Assembly (NCBI GenBank): GCA_030447245.1
Contig: JAUJPG010000029.1
Coordinates: 1-58,649, forward strand
Direction: 5' to 3'
DNA: 58,649 nucleotides
Origin: Chloroflexota bacterium
GTDB lineage: Bacteria > Chloroflexota > UBA6077 > JACCZL01
This document shows positions 16,395-25,289 of this stretch, in pieces. The notes beneath the pieces were generated by a model, which was given only the letters and a program-made list of their open reading frames with translations, did not search any database and was not told the origin of the DNA. A program made the position numbers and the translations under genes. Within the stretch, counting starts at the first letter, position 1; each line of letters begins with the position of its first letter.

Positions 16395-16999
16395 GACGCA
16401 CGCGTCCCCGCGGCAAACCCGGCCGCTCTGGCCTGATCCACCAGCGCCTTCTGAAGCAGCCGCCGTCCCCGGAAAAGCCGCGACATCACGGTTCCCTTCT
16501 TAACTCCGGTGATCTCGGCAATGTCGTTGTACGAGAACCCTTCGACGTCGGCCAGCAGCACCGCCATTCGGAACTGTACCGGCAGGGCCTCGATCGCATG
16601 CTTGATGTCGGCCTCGGCGATGTTGTCGAGGGCCTGTGCCTCGACGCTCTTGCCATGCGCCGCCGCCTCGACATCGAGTTGATGGTATAAGGCAAACTCC
16701 TCAGTGCCGTCCAACGAATCGACCCGGGGCTGGGTTGCTTGCTTGCGATAGCGGTTGATGTAGGCATTTGTCAGGATCTTGAACAACCACGCCCTGAGAT
16801 TCGTGCCGGGTTGATACTTGTCAAAGAAGCGGTACGCGCGTAAGTACGTTTCCTGGACCAGATCCTCGGCGTCCTCCGGGTTCCGCGTCATCCGCAACGC
16901 TGTGCGGTAGAGCGCGTCGAGGTGCTGCATGGAGTCTTGCTCGAACGCGGTCTGTTGCTCAGCCGTCAGCGTGGCCAACTCGCGCCTCTCGACTCTCAT
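16391..16999 (-). CDS. ECF sigma factor, SigR/SigH-like
   Basis: 202 residues. Region 2 near residues 27-93: [30 protein letters not shown], then [20 protein letters not shown]. Region 4 near 130-185: [45 protein letters not shown]. Length and motifs fit the SigR (ECF12-like) group controlled by RsrA-type anti-sigma factors. The start ATG 16999 overlaps the end of the large ABC-like gene by 41 bases; ATG 16930 is an alternative. Operon order suggests sigma and anti-sigma are co-expressed with that gene. No GGAAT-N18-GTT SigR-type promoter was found upstream of the operon by eye. Confidence 0.92.
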   Translation of the reverse strand: MRVERRELATLTAEQQTAFEQDSMQHLDALYRTALRMTRNPEDAEDLVQETYLRAYRFFDKYQPGTNLRAWLFKILTNAYINRYRKQATQPRVDSLDGTEEFALYHQLDVEAAAHGKSVEAQALDNIAEADIKHAIEALPVQFRMAVLLADVEGFSYNDIAEITGVKKGTVMSRLFRGRRLLQKALVDQARAAGFAAGTRAS

Positions 17000-19900
17000 C
17001 CTTCACAACCGCCGCACCCGGTCCGGATATTCCCGAGGGCCCAGTGACCGTCACCGTTGACCTTGCACTCGCCAGAATCGCCAGCTTGCGCCTCGTATCC
17101 TCGATCCGCTCCTGCGCCGTGTGCTCCAACTGGGCCACCGTGCCAGCTCCGAGTCGCTCGAGAAGTGCGTCGAAGTCAAGGCGCTGCAGCACGTGTAGCT
17201 CAACTTTGTCCTGGGCGCGGACGGTCGCCGTTCGCGGCGTGCGTCGAATGAAGCTTATCTCCCCGACGTAGTCGCCCTCGCCGAGTACATTCACGATCCG
17301 CTCCTCGCCCTGCTCTTCGTCCTCAACGACAATCTCAACATGGCCGCGGCCGATGATGTACAGCTCGTCGCCCATCGTCCCCTGCCGGCAGATCACTTCT
17401 CCGGCCCGCCGCTCCGCGTACAGGAGCAGGCGCGCGGTCTCCTCCAGCACTTCGGGCGGGAGGCTTGCAAACGGCCCCAGCTTGCTCAGGCGACGTGCCG
17501 CTTGACGAGCGCCGCTGACGGCCGCCTCCCCCAGCTCGTCCCTGATCATCTGGGTGTAGATCCCGCCACGGTCGAGCAGTTCGTCGTGGGTCCCATGCTC
17601 GACAACCGCGCCGTTGTCGACGACAAAAATCTCGTCGGCGTCAGTCACTGCCGTGAGCCTCTGGGCTACCTTGATCAGCGTCCGTGAGCCGCGGGGTCCG
17701 CGCAGTGCCTGCTCGATCTCTCGCTGGTCGGCCGCCTCGACCGCCGACAGCGCGTCCTCCATGAGAACGACCGATGCGTCGGTGCGCAGGAGTGCCCTCG
17801 CCGCCGCCAACCGCTGGCGCTGAGGAGTGCTAAGCGTCGTGTCCCGGTCGCCGACGACGGTGTCGTAGCCGTTCGGCAAGGCAAGAATCGCATCGTGCAA
17901 GCCGACGCGGATGGCCGCCGCGACCACATCCGATTCCGCCGCGACGTGGCAGCCGATCAGGATGTTCTCGTAAATCGTTGTGCTGAAGATGAACGTGTCC
18001 TGCGAGAGGGTGATAATCTGCGCCCGCACCGCGTCCCGACGCGCGGCCCGGATATCCGTGCCATCCCAGGTGACGCTTCCCTCGGTGGCGTCGTACAGCC
18101 GGGGCAGGATCTGTAGAAGACTCGCCTTTCCGGAGCCGGTCGGTCCCACGAAGGCAGTGGTCGTGCCCGCCCGAATTTCCGCGTTGAAGCCCTTCAACAA
18201 GTTCTTGCCCTTGACCTGCGCGAAGCTCACCCCTTCGAAGCGCACGGCATCTCGCAGCGGCCCGATGGGCGCAGGGTTCGGGGGATCGGCTTCCTCGTCC
18301 CGCTCCATGACCTTGCCTAGCCGCTCCAGACCGTCCGCCGAGAGTGACAGCGTCTGGAGTGCCCCCGCGAACGTGCCCGCCGGAGCGTAGAGGCGCAGGA
18401 GGAGGGCGTAGAACGCGAACAGCCCTCCAGGAGTGAGATCCTGGCCCCCACTGTAGATCACGATCAGGCCGCCGATTACGAGCAACGCCACCTGGGCAGC
18501 GTTCGTAATGAGCGTGCTTGCGCGGCCAAACGCCGAGGTGATGACCATGTTGCGGACATTGAGCTCGCGATTGATGGCGAGCTTTTCGCGGAACCGCTCC
18601 ATCACGGTCGGCCGCGCGTTCCAGGTCTTCAGCAAGACCTGAGCGTTCATGTTCTCGACGATCGATTGCTGAATCTCCTGCGAGCGGCGCGCCGTCTCGC
18701 GCTGATTGTCCCGGATGGTTGCTCGGCCAGTGCGTGCGGCGAACGCGAAGCCCGGCAGACCCGTGAGCGCGACAAGGGACAACCACGGGTTCAGCGAGAA
18801 CATCGTGAAACTGAAGATCAGGATGGCCAGGCCGCTCTGAACGATCGGCACGATGCCCCCCGAAAACGCGGCCGGCACGTAGGCAATGTCGGTGAAGAAC
18901 CGCTGGGTGACTTCGGTCGCGGGCGTCCGCGAGTGATACGCGATCGGCAAACGCTGGATATGCTCGAGCATTCGCATGCGAAGGTTGAAGTTGATCCCCT
19001 GACTGACGCTCGCCGTCATCGACGTTTGTCGGATCCGTGCAACCGCGTTCAGCAGAAACATGAAGACCATCAGGGCCGCCAGTCCGTAGAGCACATTGTC
19101 CTGGTCCGCTCGCTCGATCCGGGTGCCGGCTGGGCCGAGGAACGGGATCGCGAAACCAGTTGGGCGCTGCGTCAGGATGTGGTCGATGATGAATCGGATC
19201 GCCAGCGGCATGAAGACGTCGAACGACAGGCCAAGGATGATGGTGACCAGGATGCCAGCGACCTGCAGGGCATAGGGTCGCAGCAGCGGCAGCACCCCTC
19301 GGATCGCGATCAGCGTCTTGCCACCGCCAGCCTGCGCCGTCGCCTCCATCCTGCGCACCCAAGTCTGGTCCACGCCCGGCAGGGGGCGACCGTAGGCGCG
19401 GGTGAACGCGTCACCGTTGGGGGCACGTGCGGCGGTAAGAAAACGCCGGTACCGCTCGGCCCCGCGCCAGTCGATCAGATACGTCACAAACGCAGCCGCG
19501 ATTGTCGTCGCCGCCGCCGAGCGGCGCTCTGCATACTGGCGAACGACGTTGACGAGCGGCCTCAGTTGGCCCTCTTCGCGCATTTTCTTGGCGCGCTCGA
19601 CCGCCTCCGCGTAGTACGACGCCCCACTCCGCCCCGCCAGGTAGCCCGCCAGCCCATCCGCCCAGAATCGCGCCTCGGGCAGGCCGGGCCCGAACGCCCG
19701 CTCGAGCACCAGGTGGGTCAACGCGAACTCGGGATTGTCGCCTGGTGACTCCGAGCTCACGACCGTCCAGATGGCGTTCCGGTCGAAGTCCACCCGTGTA
19801 GTCGCGCTTAGCTCGCGTCCGTTGGTGCCGGGCTCTAGGAAAGGCGACAGGTGCACCGAGATCGGTGGAAGGGCGGCGGGATCCACGCCGAGGGCAGCGC

Positions 19901-20027
19901 AGACGCCGCGCAGCGCCTTGTCGTATTGGGCAGTGATCTCGTCTAGGTGATCCTCGGCGTAGGATCCCGCCTGGCAGTAGACGGTGAGCACTCCCGCCGA
20001 CCGCGCCAGCCACGTCTCCGCGATCAC
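16959..20027 (-). CDS. Fusion: gluzincin-like domain, ABC exporter TM domain, degenerate ABC nucleotide-binding domain, cNMP-binding domain
   Basis: 1022 residues from GTG 20027. Residues 1-235 resemble a gluzincin peptidase, but the HExxH position reads FALTH (101-105) and WxxEG reads WADG. Residues 245-565 are a type IV (exporter) ABC membrane domain. Residues 590-830 are an NBD in which key residues differ: Walker A GPTGSGKA (Ala635 for Ser/Thr), signature LSTPQ (732-736) for LSGGQ, Walker B VVLMED (Glu757-Asp758 for Asp-Glu) and switch His replaced by Gln789. The Q-loop (LSQD) is kept. Residues 850-960 form a cyclic-nucleotide-binding domain ([17 protein letters not shown]). Asp and Gln at the last two sites match degenerate subunits of heterodimeric exporters such as TM287. 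First gene of the sigma/anti-sigma operon. Confidence 0.88.
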   Translation of the reverse strand: MIAETWLARSAGVLTVYCQAGSYAEDHLDEITAQYDKALRGVCAALGVDPAALPPISVHLSPFLEPGTNGRELSATTRVDFDRNAIWTVVSSESPGDNPEFALTHLVLERAFGPGLPEARFWADGLAGYLAGRSGASYYAEAVERAKKMREEGQLRPLVNVVRQYAERRSAAATTIAAAFVTYLIDWRGAERYRRFLTAARAPNGDAFTRAYGRPLPGVDQTWVRRMEATAQAGGGKTLIAIRGVLPLLRPYALQVAGILVTIILGLSFDVFMPLAIRFIIDHILTQRPTGFAIPFLGPAGTRIERADQDNVLYGLAALMVFMFLLNAVARIRQTSMTASVSQGINFNLRMRMLEHIQRLPIAYHSRTPATEVTQRFFTDIAYVPAAFSGGIVPIVQSGLAILIFSFTMFSLNPWLSLVALTGLPGFAFAARTGRATIRDNQRETARRSQEIQQSIVENMNAQVLLKTWNARPTVMERFREKLAINRELNVRNMVITSAFGRASTLITNAAQVALLVIGGLIVIYSGGQDLTPGGLFAFYALLLRLYAPAGTFAGALQTLSLSADGLERLGKVMERDEEADPPNPAPIGPLRDAVRFEGVSFAQVKGKNLLKGFNAEIRAGTTTAFVGPTGSGKASLLQILPRLYDATEGSVTWDGTDIRAARRDAVRAQIITLSQDTFIFSTTIYENILIGCHVAAESDVVAAAIRVGLHDAILALPNGYDTVVGDRDTTLSTPQRQRLAAARALLRTDASVVLMEDALSAVEAADQREIEQALRGPRGSRTLIKVAQRLTAVTDADEIFVVDNGAVVEHGTHDELLDRGGIYTQMIRDELGEAAVSGARQAARRLSKLGPFASLPPEVLEETARLLLYAERRAGEVICRQGTMGDELYIIGRGHVEIVVEDEEQGEERIVNVLGEGDYVGEISFIRRTPRTATVRAQDKVELHVLQRLDFDALLERLGAGTVAQLEHTAQERIEDTRRKLAILASARSTVTVTGPSGISGPGAAVVKDESREARVGHADG

Positions 20028-20080
20028 CGCCCGCCCCCATTGGCGACCTGCCCTGCTGGGCGCCGGTCAGGCCGCCGACG

Positions 20081-20089
20081 AATGTACCA
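20081..20089 (-). promoter_or_regulatory. Extended -10 promoter of the ABC-like/sigma/anti-sigma operon
   Basis: On the minus strand TGGTACATT reads from 20089 to 20081, 54 bases before the GTG at 20027. Same extended -10 form as at 3027, 8118, 13293, 31472 and 39265. Confidence 0.35.
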
Positions 20090-20168
20090 CACCGAGGAGA
20101 CAGGAGTCAGAAGGCGGGGTCAGTGGGTCCGCTAGTTCCGTTGCTGCTCGCATCCTGCTGCGCCAGTC

Positions 20169-21266
20169 TCAGACGTTGAACAGCACCTCGATGACGTCGC
20201 CGTCTTGCACCTGGTAGGTCTTGCCCTCGGACCGAAGTTGCCCGCGCTTTCGCGCCTCGACGAAGCTGCCTGCGTCAATCAGGTGATCCCACGGGATGAC
20301 CTCGGCACGGATGAATCCGCGCGCCAGGTCGCTGTGGATCGAGCCGGCCGCCTCGACCGCACTGCTGCCGGACCGAAGGGTCCACGCGCGACACTCGTCG
20401 GGACCCACGGTGAAGAATGAGACCAGCCGCGCCAGCTGATACGAGAGCTGAATCACCCTGGTCAGCCCCGATTCAGTGATGCCCAACGCCTCGGTGAACT
20501 CGGCGGCCTCCGCGTCAGACAGCTCAACCAGCTCCATCTCAAGCTTGCCGGCCAGGCTCGCCACCTCGGTCCCCATCGAGTGGATTCCGAGACGCGCGCG
20601 GAGTTGTTCTATGAGCGCATCAGCCGTGGCGTCTGGCTCGGACACGTTGACCAGGATGAGCATTGGTTTGGCCGTCAGCAAGCCGTATCCGCGGAGCAGC
20701 TTCTGCTCGGCCACGGTCAGCTCGAGATCCCGGACTGGGCGTTCATCGGCCAGCGCTGTGTGCAAGCGGCCGAACAGCTCCACCTCGATCTCACGGACCT
20801 GGCGCTCGGCCGGGGTGCCTTTGTTGTACTGCGCTTCCTTGCGAACCCGTTCCAGACGTTTCTCGACCACGTCCAGGTCGGCCAGCACCAATTCCAGGCG
20901 CACGGCTTCGATGTCGTCCAGTGGCGTCGGCTCGGTTCCGAGGGTGGCCACGCTCCCGAATGCTCGGGCGACCACCAGCAGGACGTCGGTGTTACGCAGA
21001 TGAGCGAGCAGCGAGCCGGCGCTCTCGCTACCGGACCCGCGGACGATGCCCGCGACGTCAACATACTGGACTTCGGCGGGCGTGAATTTCTTGGGGTTGA
21101 ACAATGACCCAAGCGCATCGAGCCGCGGATCCGGCACCTTGACGACGGCGAGATTCGGCTGGGCCGTCGGCGCCGAGTACCCTCCAACGGCTGCCTGGGC
21201 ACGGGCCAGGGCATTGAAGACGGTCGTCTTGCCGGCCCCGGGCAGGCCCATGATTCCGATCTGCAC
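20169..21266 (-). CDS. ychF: Redox/stress-linked GTPase/ATPase YchF (OLA1 family)
   Basis: 365 residues, the normal length for YchF, a ribosome-associated P-loop NTPase that prefers ATP. N-terminal VQIGIMGLPGAGKTTVFNAL holds the P-loop; switch/G3 region YVDVAGIVRGSG near 67; a coiled-coil insertion near 120-165; and a C-terminal TGS-type domain ending in GKTYQVQDGDVIEVLFNV. GTG 21266 is chosen because an AGGAGG lies 10 bases upstream and the protein then begins at the usual family start; the frame extends to ATG 21356 without family similarity. Confidence 0.94.
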   Translation of the reverse strand: MQIGIMGLPGAGKTTVFNALARAQAAVGGYSAPTAQPNLAVVKVPDPRLDALGSLFNPKKFTPAEVQYVDVAGIVRGSGSESAGSLLAHLRNTDVLLVVARAFGSVATLGTEPTPLDDIEAVRLELVLADLDVVEKRLERVRKEAQYNKGTPAERQVREIEVELFGRLHTALADERPVRDLELTVAEQKLLRGYGLLTAKPMLILVNVSEPDATADALIEQLRARLGIHSMGTEVASLAGKLEMELVELSDAEAAEFTEALGITESGLTRVIQLSYQLARLVSFFTVGPDECRAWTLRSGSSAVEAAGSIHSDLARGFIRAEVIPWDHLIDAGSFVEARKRGQLRSEGKTYQVQDGDVIEVLFNV

Positions 21267-21451
21267 CCTTCGGCAACCTCCTGCACGGTACTCGTCGAGA
21301 GCTAACCGTACACAATCGGCCGAGAACCCCTCTTGGCAGCTGAGGCCCGCCGCCAACCCGCCCGCGGCCGGCCGTCAATCTTCTAGAGTGGAACTTGTCT
21401 GGTCACAACGTGGCTCGGAGCCGGTGTGCGCCCAGGGGGGTAGCGGTGGCG

Positions 21452-21595
21452 CTAGGCGAAGAGTTCAAACAGACAGCGCTTGGGAGCTACTCCGCCCGGT
21501 ACCGCTTCAACCCCGCGAAAGAGCCGTAGCTCGCCGCCGACGCCCATGGCGACCAGCCGACGTGGGACGCCAATAGAAGGCAAATCCGCGCCCAT
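21452..21595 (-). CDS. Short unassigned frame in a gene-poor gap (possible gene remnant)
   Basis: Between ychF and the Bax-inhibitor gene lie about 525 bases (21267-21792) without a recognisable gene. On the minus strand a frame open from 21643, with its first ATG at 21595, runs 47 residues with a coding-like composition (IGVPRRLVAMGVGGELRLFR) and ends in KRCLFELFA. The CLFEL end faintly recalls the CxFEY segment of PurF amidotransferases, but this is too weak to assign. There is no ribosome site. It may be the tail of a decayed gene or chance. Nothing else is seen in the gap. Confidence 0.2.
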   Translation of the reverse strand: MGADLPSIGVPRRLVAMGVGGELRLFRGVEAVPGGVAPKRCLFELFA

Positions 21596-21792
21596 AACAA
21601 CTCGGTTAGGCGCAGGCCGGCCGGCCAATGAGTACTGCCAGCATCAACCCCTCGACCCAATTGGGTGGGAACCCGGCCAGATCAACGGTGGTCGTCGCGT
21701 CTCGCTGGCGGAAGCATCAGCTTGCTCATCCGCGTGAATGCGGAGCGGCCAGCGCCATGAGGAGCCGGCCGCTCCGGTACACGACGGCGAGC

Positions 21793-22467
21793 TTACTCGT
21801 CGCTGCTGCTGAGAAACCCGAATAGTCGGAGAATCGCCAGGAACAGGTTGAAGACGCTGAGGTAAATACCCACCGCCAACATGATGGCGTCGTCGGCCTC
21901 GCCAGCACGGCGGACCCGCTGCAGGTCGTACATCACGAACCCGCTAAACAGGACCGCCGACGCCGCTGAGAGGATGAAGTGGAACATCGTCGACTGGAAA
22001 AACATGCTGACAAGCGAGGCGATGATGACCGCGAGCAGGCCGGCCATCAGGTAGGTACCCATCCCGCTCAGGTCGCGCTTGGTGGTCATGGCGTAAGACC
22101 CGAGAGCGAGCGTCAGCGCCGCGGTCGTGGCGGCCGCGTTGATCACCACGCTACCCATGCCGCGAGCGACGTAGCTGTCGATGATCAGTCCGAGCGCCAT
22201 GCCCTCAAACACGGAGAACGCATAGAACACTCCGAGCGCGACGCCAGAGCCCATCTTCGAGCGCGCGAACGCCAGCGCCAGGACAGTCCCGAGCGAACCA
22301 ACGATCGACAGGATCATCGCGCCCGGCCCGAGCGCACGTCCCAACACCGCACCACCGGCGGTGAACACCATCGCAAACGCCAGCAGCCCCATCACCTGGC
22401 CCTGGACGGTCCCCCGCCGCGCCTGGTCAATCGGGCGGTCCATCGGACGGTCGTAGTACATGCTCAT
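21793..22467 (-). CDS. Bax inhibitor-1 / YccA family membrane protein
   Basis: 224 residues with about seven hydrophobic segments, BI-1 (UPF0005) family. Typical features: FYAFSVFEGMALGLI near residue 81, AMTTKRDLSGMGTYL near 127, MYDLQRVRRAGEADDAIMLAVGIYLSVFNLFLAILRLFG near the end (the family's YDLxxI...A...YLDIxNLFLxLLRLF signature). Bacterial members are proton-sensitive calcium leak channels or FtsH-associated regulators. The ATG at 22467 follows GGAGGAG with an 8-base spacer. Divergent from the aminotransferase gene. Confidence 0.93.
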   Translation of the reverse strand: MSMYYDRPMDRPIDQARRGTVQGQVMGLLAFAMVFTAGGAVLGRALGPGAMILSIVGSLGTVLALAFARSKMGSGVALGVFYAFSVFEGMALGLIIDSYVARGMGSVVINAAATTAALTLALGSYAMTTKRDLSGMGTYLMAGLLAVIIASLVSMFFQSTMFHFILSAASAVLFSGFVMYDLQRVRRAGEADDAIMLAVGIYLSVFNLFLAILRLFGFLSSSDE

Positions 22468-22511
22468 CGAGCTAACTCCTCCGTATCCTCGAACCTAAAT
22501 GGAACAACCAG

Positions 22512-22519
22512 ATTATACT
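22512..22519. promoter_or_regulatory. Overlapping divergent -10 elements
   Basis: ATTATACT reads as TATACT on the plus strand (22514-22519, toward the aminotransferase) and as TATAAT on the minus strand (22517-22512, toward the BI-1 gene). Polymerase binding in the two directions would compete. Confidence 0.35.
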
Positions 22520-22630
22520 GCGTCCTGGGCGAAAAGGAAGTTTTGTGCCCCTGAGTGCATCAGCTATTCGCCAGGTCTTATTGCACCGCGCGCTGAGGCG
22601 CGTACCTTCCGCGGCCCTGGAGGTACTACC

Positions 22631-23845
22631 GTGAGCGGCCGACCATTCCTTCAGATTCCCGGCCCGACGAATGTACCCGAGCGGGTGCTGCGCGCGATGG
22701 ACCGCGCTGTCATCGACCACCGCGGCCCCGAGTTCGGCCAGCTGGTCCAGGGGCTACTACCGGACGTCGCGAAGATTTTCAAGAGCGAGCGCGGCAAGGT
22801 GGTCCTGTATCCCTCATCAGGCACGGGCGCCTGGGAGGCGGCACTGGTCAACACCCTGGCACCGGGGGATCGGATCCTCGCGTTCAACTACGGCCACTTC
22901 AGCGCCCAATTCGCCGAGGCGGCCCGCAACTTAGGATTCGACGTGGAACTCGTGCCGCTGAGCTGGCGGCGCGGTCTTGCCGGCGAGCAGGTCGCTGAAC
23001 GACTCCGCGGCAACCGCGGCCAGCCGTTCAAGGCCGTGCTGGTCGTCCACAATGAGACCTCGACTGGCGCGGTGAGCGATGTCAAGGCGATCCGCGCGGC
23101 GATAGACGCTGGCCACCACGAGGCGTTGCTGATTGTGGACACGGTCAGCTCACTGGCGAGCATCGACTATCGCATGGACGAGTGGGGCGCCGACCTGACG
23201 CTGACGGGTAGCCAGAAGGGACTGATGCTCCCGCCAGGCATGGCGCTGCTGTGCGCCGGACCACGCGCGATCGCTGCAGGCGAGCGCGGAGGCAGCCCGC
23301 GCAACTTCTTCGACTGGCGACCGATTCTGAAGGACAACGCCGCCGGTTTCTTCCCGTACACGCCAGCGACGCTGCTGCTGTTCGGCCTGCGCGAAGCGCT
23401 CGACATGCTGTTCGAGGAGGGACTGGAGCACGTCTTCACGCGGCACACGCGGCTCGCCGAGGCCGTTCGTAAGGCCGTCGGGGCCTGGGAGCTTGAGATC
23501 CTCTGCGAGGATCAGGGCGCCTACTCCAACAGCTTGACGGCGGTCATGATGCCGGACGGCTTGGATTCGGCCGAGGTCATTCGGATCGCGCGCGAGCGGT
23601 TCGGCCTGGACCTTGGCGTCGGCCTTTCGCAGATCAAAGGCCGGGTCTTTCGAATCGGACACCTGGGGGCGCTCAACGAGCTCGAGGTACTCGCGACGCT
23701 CGGCGGCGTCGAGATGGCGCTCCGCGAGGCGGGGGTGCCGATCACCCTCGGGTCGGGCGTGGCCGCCGCGCAAGAGTCGTTCTTCGGCGACGCGAGTAGA
23801 GCGTTAGCCGGCGTACCGGTCGAGCAGCCGATCGCGGCGCGTTGA
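22631..23845 (+). CDS. Serine/alanine-glyoxylate aminotransferase (class V PLP)
   Basis: 404 residues. Converts glyoxylate to glycine using serine or alanine as donor. Features: PGPTNVPERVLRAM near residue 9, DHRGPEF near 26, VLYPSSGTGAWEAAL near 57, VDTVSSLASIDYRMDEWGADLTLTGSQKGLMLPPG near 165-200 with the PLP lysine in SQKG, and FRIGHLGALNELE near 335. GTG 22631 follows GGAGG with a 7-base spacer. It is the first gene of a run continuing with glycolate oxidase subunits, which produce glyoxylate; that context supports glyoxylate as acceptor. Confidence 0.9.
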   Translation: MSGRPFLQIPGPTNVPERVLRAMDRAVIDHRGPEFGQLVQGLLPDVAKIFKSERGKVVLYPSSGTGAWEAALVNTLAPGDRILAFNYGHFSAQFAEAARNLGFDVELVPLSWRRGLAGEQVAERLRGNRGQPFKAVLVVHNETSTGAVSDVKAIRAAIDAGHHEALLIVDTVSSLASIDYRMDEWGADLTLTGSQKGLMLPPGMALLCAGPRAIAAGERGGSPRNFFDWRPILKDNAAGFFPYTPATLLLFGLREALDMLFEEGLEHVFTRHTRLAEAVRKAVGAWELEILCEDQGAYSNSLTAVMMPDGLDSAEVIRIARERFGLDLGVGLSQIKGRVFRIGHLGALNELEVLATLGGVEMALREAGVPITLGSGVAAAQESFFGDASRALAGVPVEQPIAAR

Positions 23846-23861
23846 CCGACGACCCTGTGGC

Positions 23862-25289
23862 ATGACGATGACCGAAAATCGCGAGCCGCCCAACGTGCTG
23901 CCGGACGTCGCGGCCTGGCAGCGCGATCTGCTCGGCGCCGAGCACACCAATATGCTCGCGTGCGTCCGCTGCGGCCAGTGCCTGACGTCCTGCCCGACGT
24001 ACATTCTCTCGGGGCGCGAGGCGGAGGGACCACGCGGGCGAATCGCCATGATGCGCGCGCTGTTCGACGGCCAGATCACACTCAGCCGGGACCTTGTCGA
24101 GCACGAGCAGAACTGCTTGGTGTGTGACGCCTGCACGGCCATCTGCCCGGCCGGCGTCCACATGGATCCGCTGCAAGTGGCGTTCAGGACGGCGGTCAGT
24201 CCCAGTGTTCGCAGGCCGTTCTGGCAGCGGGCGCTTCGCCACGTCGCCTTTCGCTACATCTTTGCAGACATGCGACTTTTCCGGGGGTTCATACGCCTGA
24301 TCCGGGTCTACCAGTGGACCGGATTGCAACGTGTGGCTCGCGGGCTTGGCCTCTTGAAACTGATCGGCCTGGACAAGACCGAGGGGTTCTTACCGACGAT
24401 TTCGAGGACATTTCTGGTGCCTCGGGGCGAGGTGTACAGGGCAAAGCGTCACACATCCTCGTCGGCCACGCTGTACCGCGAAGATCCCTCGGGGCCAGAT
24501 GGGACGGCGCACCCTGTCACCAGGAACGACGGTGCGGGTGAGGGGAGCTTCCCCGGCAAATACCTGCCCGTCTCCTTTTTCGCCGGTTGTGTCATGTCCA
24601 CCGCGCTCGCCGACATCGACCGCGCGACTATCCGCGTCCTGACGCGCGCCGGCTGCGACGTGGAGAACTCCGCGGGTCAGGGCTGTTGCGGCGCACTGAA
24701 TGCTCACGCTGGTGACCTGGAGGGTGCCAAGGAGCTCGCAAGGCGCAACATCGTCGCCTTTGAGCGGGATGCCGGTGGCCCGATCGTCGTCAACTCGGCG
24801 GGCTGCGGGGCGATGCTGAAGGACTACGCGCACCACTTCCGCGAGGACGCGGCCTGGGCAGAGCGCGCGCGAGCGATCAGCGTTCGGGTCAACGACGCGA
24901 CCGAGCTGCTGGCCTTCCGCGAACTGCCGATGCGCCGCCCCCTTGGTGCGAGCGTAACCTACCAGGATCCCTGTCACCTCGTCCATGCTCAACGAATCGT
25001 GCAGCAGCCGCGCACGCTCCTCCAGTCCATCCCCGGATTGGAGCTGCGCGAGATGGCCGAAAGCGGTCTCTGCTGCGGCTCGGCTGGCATCTACAACGTC
25101 ACCAACCCGAAGGAATCGCGGCAGCTTCAAGAACGTAAGCTAGACCACGCCGCCGACACATCAGCCGAGATCATCGCCACGGCTAATCCCGGCTGCTTGC
25201 TCCAGCTCCAGAGTGGGCTAGCTGAACGCGGCAGCCGGACTCGGGTCAAGCACATTATCGAGCTCCTGGACGAAGTGACCGCGCCGTGA
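23862..25289 (+). CDS. glcF: Glycolate oxidase iron-sulfur subunit
   Basis: 475 residues. Two 4Fe-4S motifs at the N-terminus: CVRCGQCLTSCP near 34 and CLVCDACTAICP near 86. Two CCG domains follow, with GCGAMLKDYAHHF and GQGCCGAL in the first and DPCHLVHAQR, SGLCCGSAGIY in the second; these bind a further cluster or heterodisulfide-type cofactor. Electron-transfer partner of GlcD. About 80 residues between 150 and 240 are variable. Starts at ATG 23862 without a strong ribosome site and overlaps glcD by four bases. Confidence 0.92.
   Translation: MTMTENREPPNVLPDVAAWQRDLLGAEHTNMLACVRCGQCLTSCPTYILSGREAEGPRGRIAMMRALFDGQITLSRDLVEHEQNCLVCDACTAICPAGVHMDPLQVAFRTAVSPSVRRPFWQRALRHVAFRYIFADMRLFRGFIRLIRVYQWTGLQRVARGLGLLKLIGLDKTEGFLPTISRTFLVPRGEVYRAKRHTSSSATLYREDPSGPDGTAHPVTRNDGAGEGSFPGKYLPVSFFAGCVMSTALADIDRATIRVLTRAGCDVENSAGQGCCGALNAHAGDLEGAKELARRNIVAFERDAGGPIVVNSAGCGAMLKDYAHHFREDAAWAERARAISVRVNDATELLAFRELPMRRPLGASVTYQDPCHLVHAQRIVQQPRTLLQSIPGLELREMAESGLCCGSAGIYNVTNPKESRQLQERKLDHAADTSAEIIATANPGCLLQLQSGLAERGSRTRVKHIIELLDEVTAP

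Noticed and set aside
17830..19362. A second long frame (510 codons) on the same strand inside the ABC-like gene
   Set aside because: Out of frame with the recognisable TM and NBD domains and composed of Arg/Gly/Pro runs.
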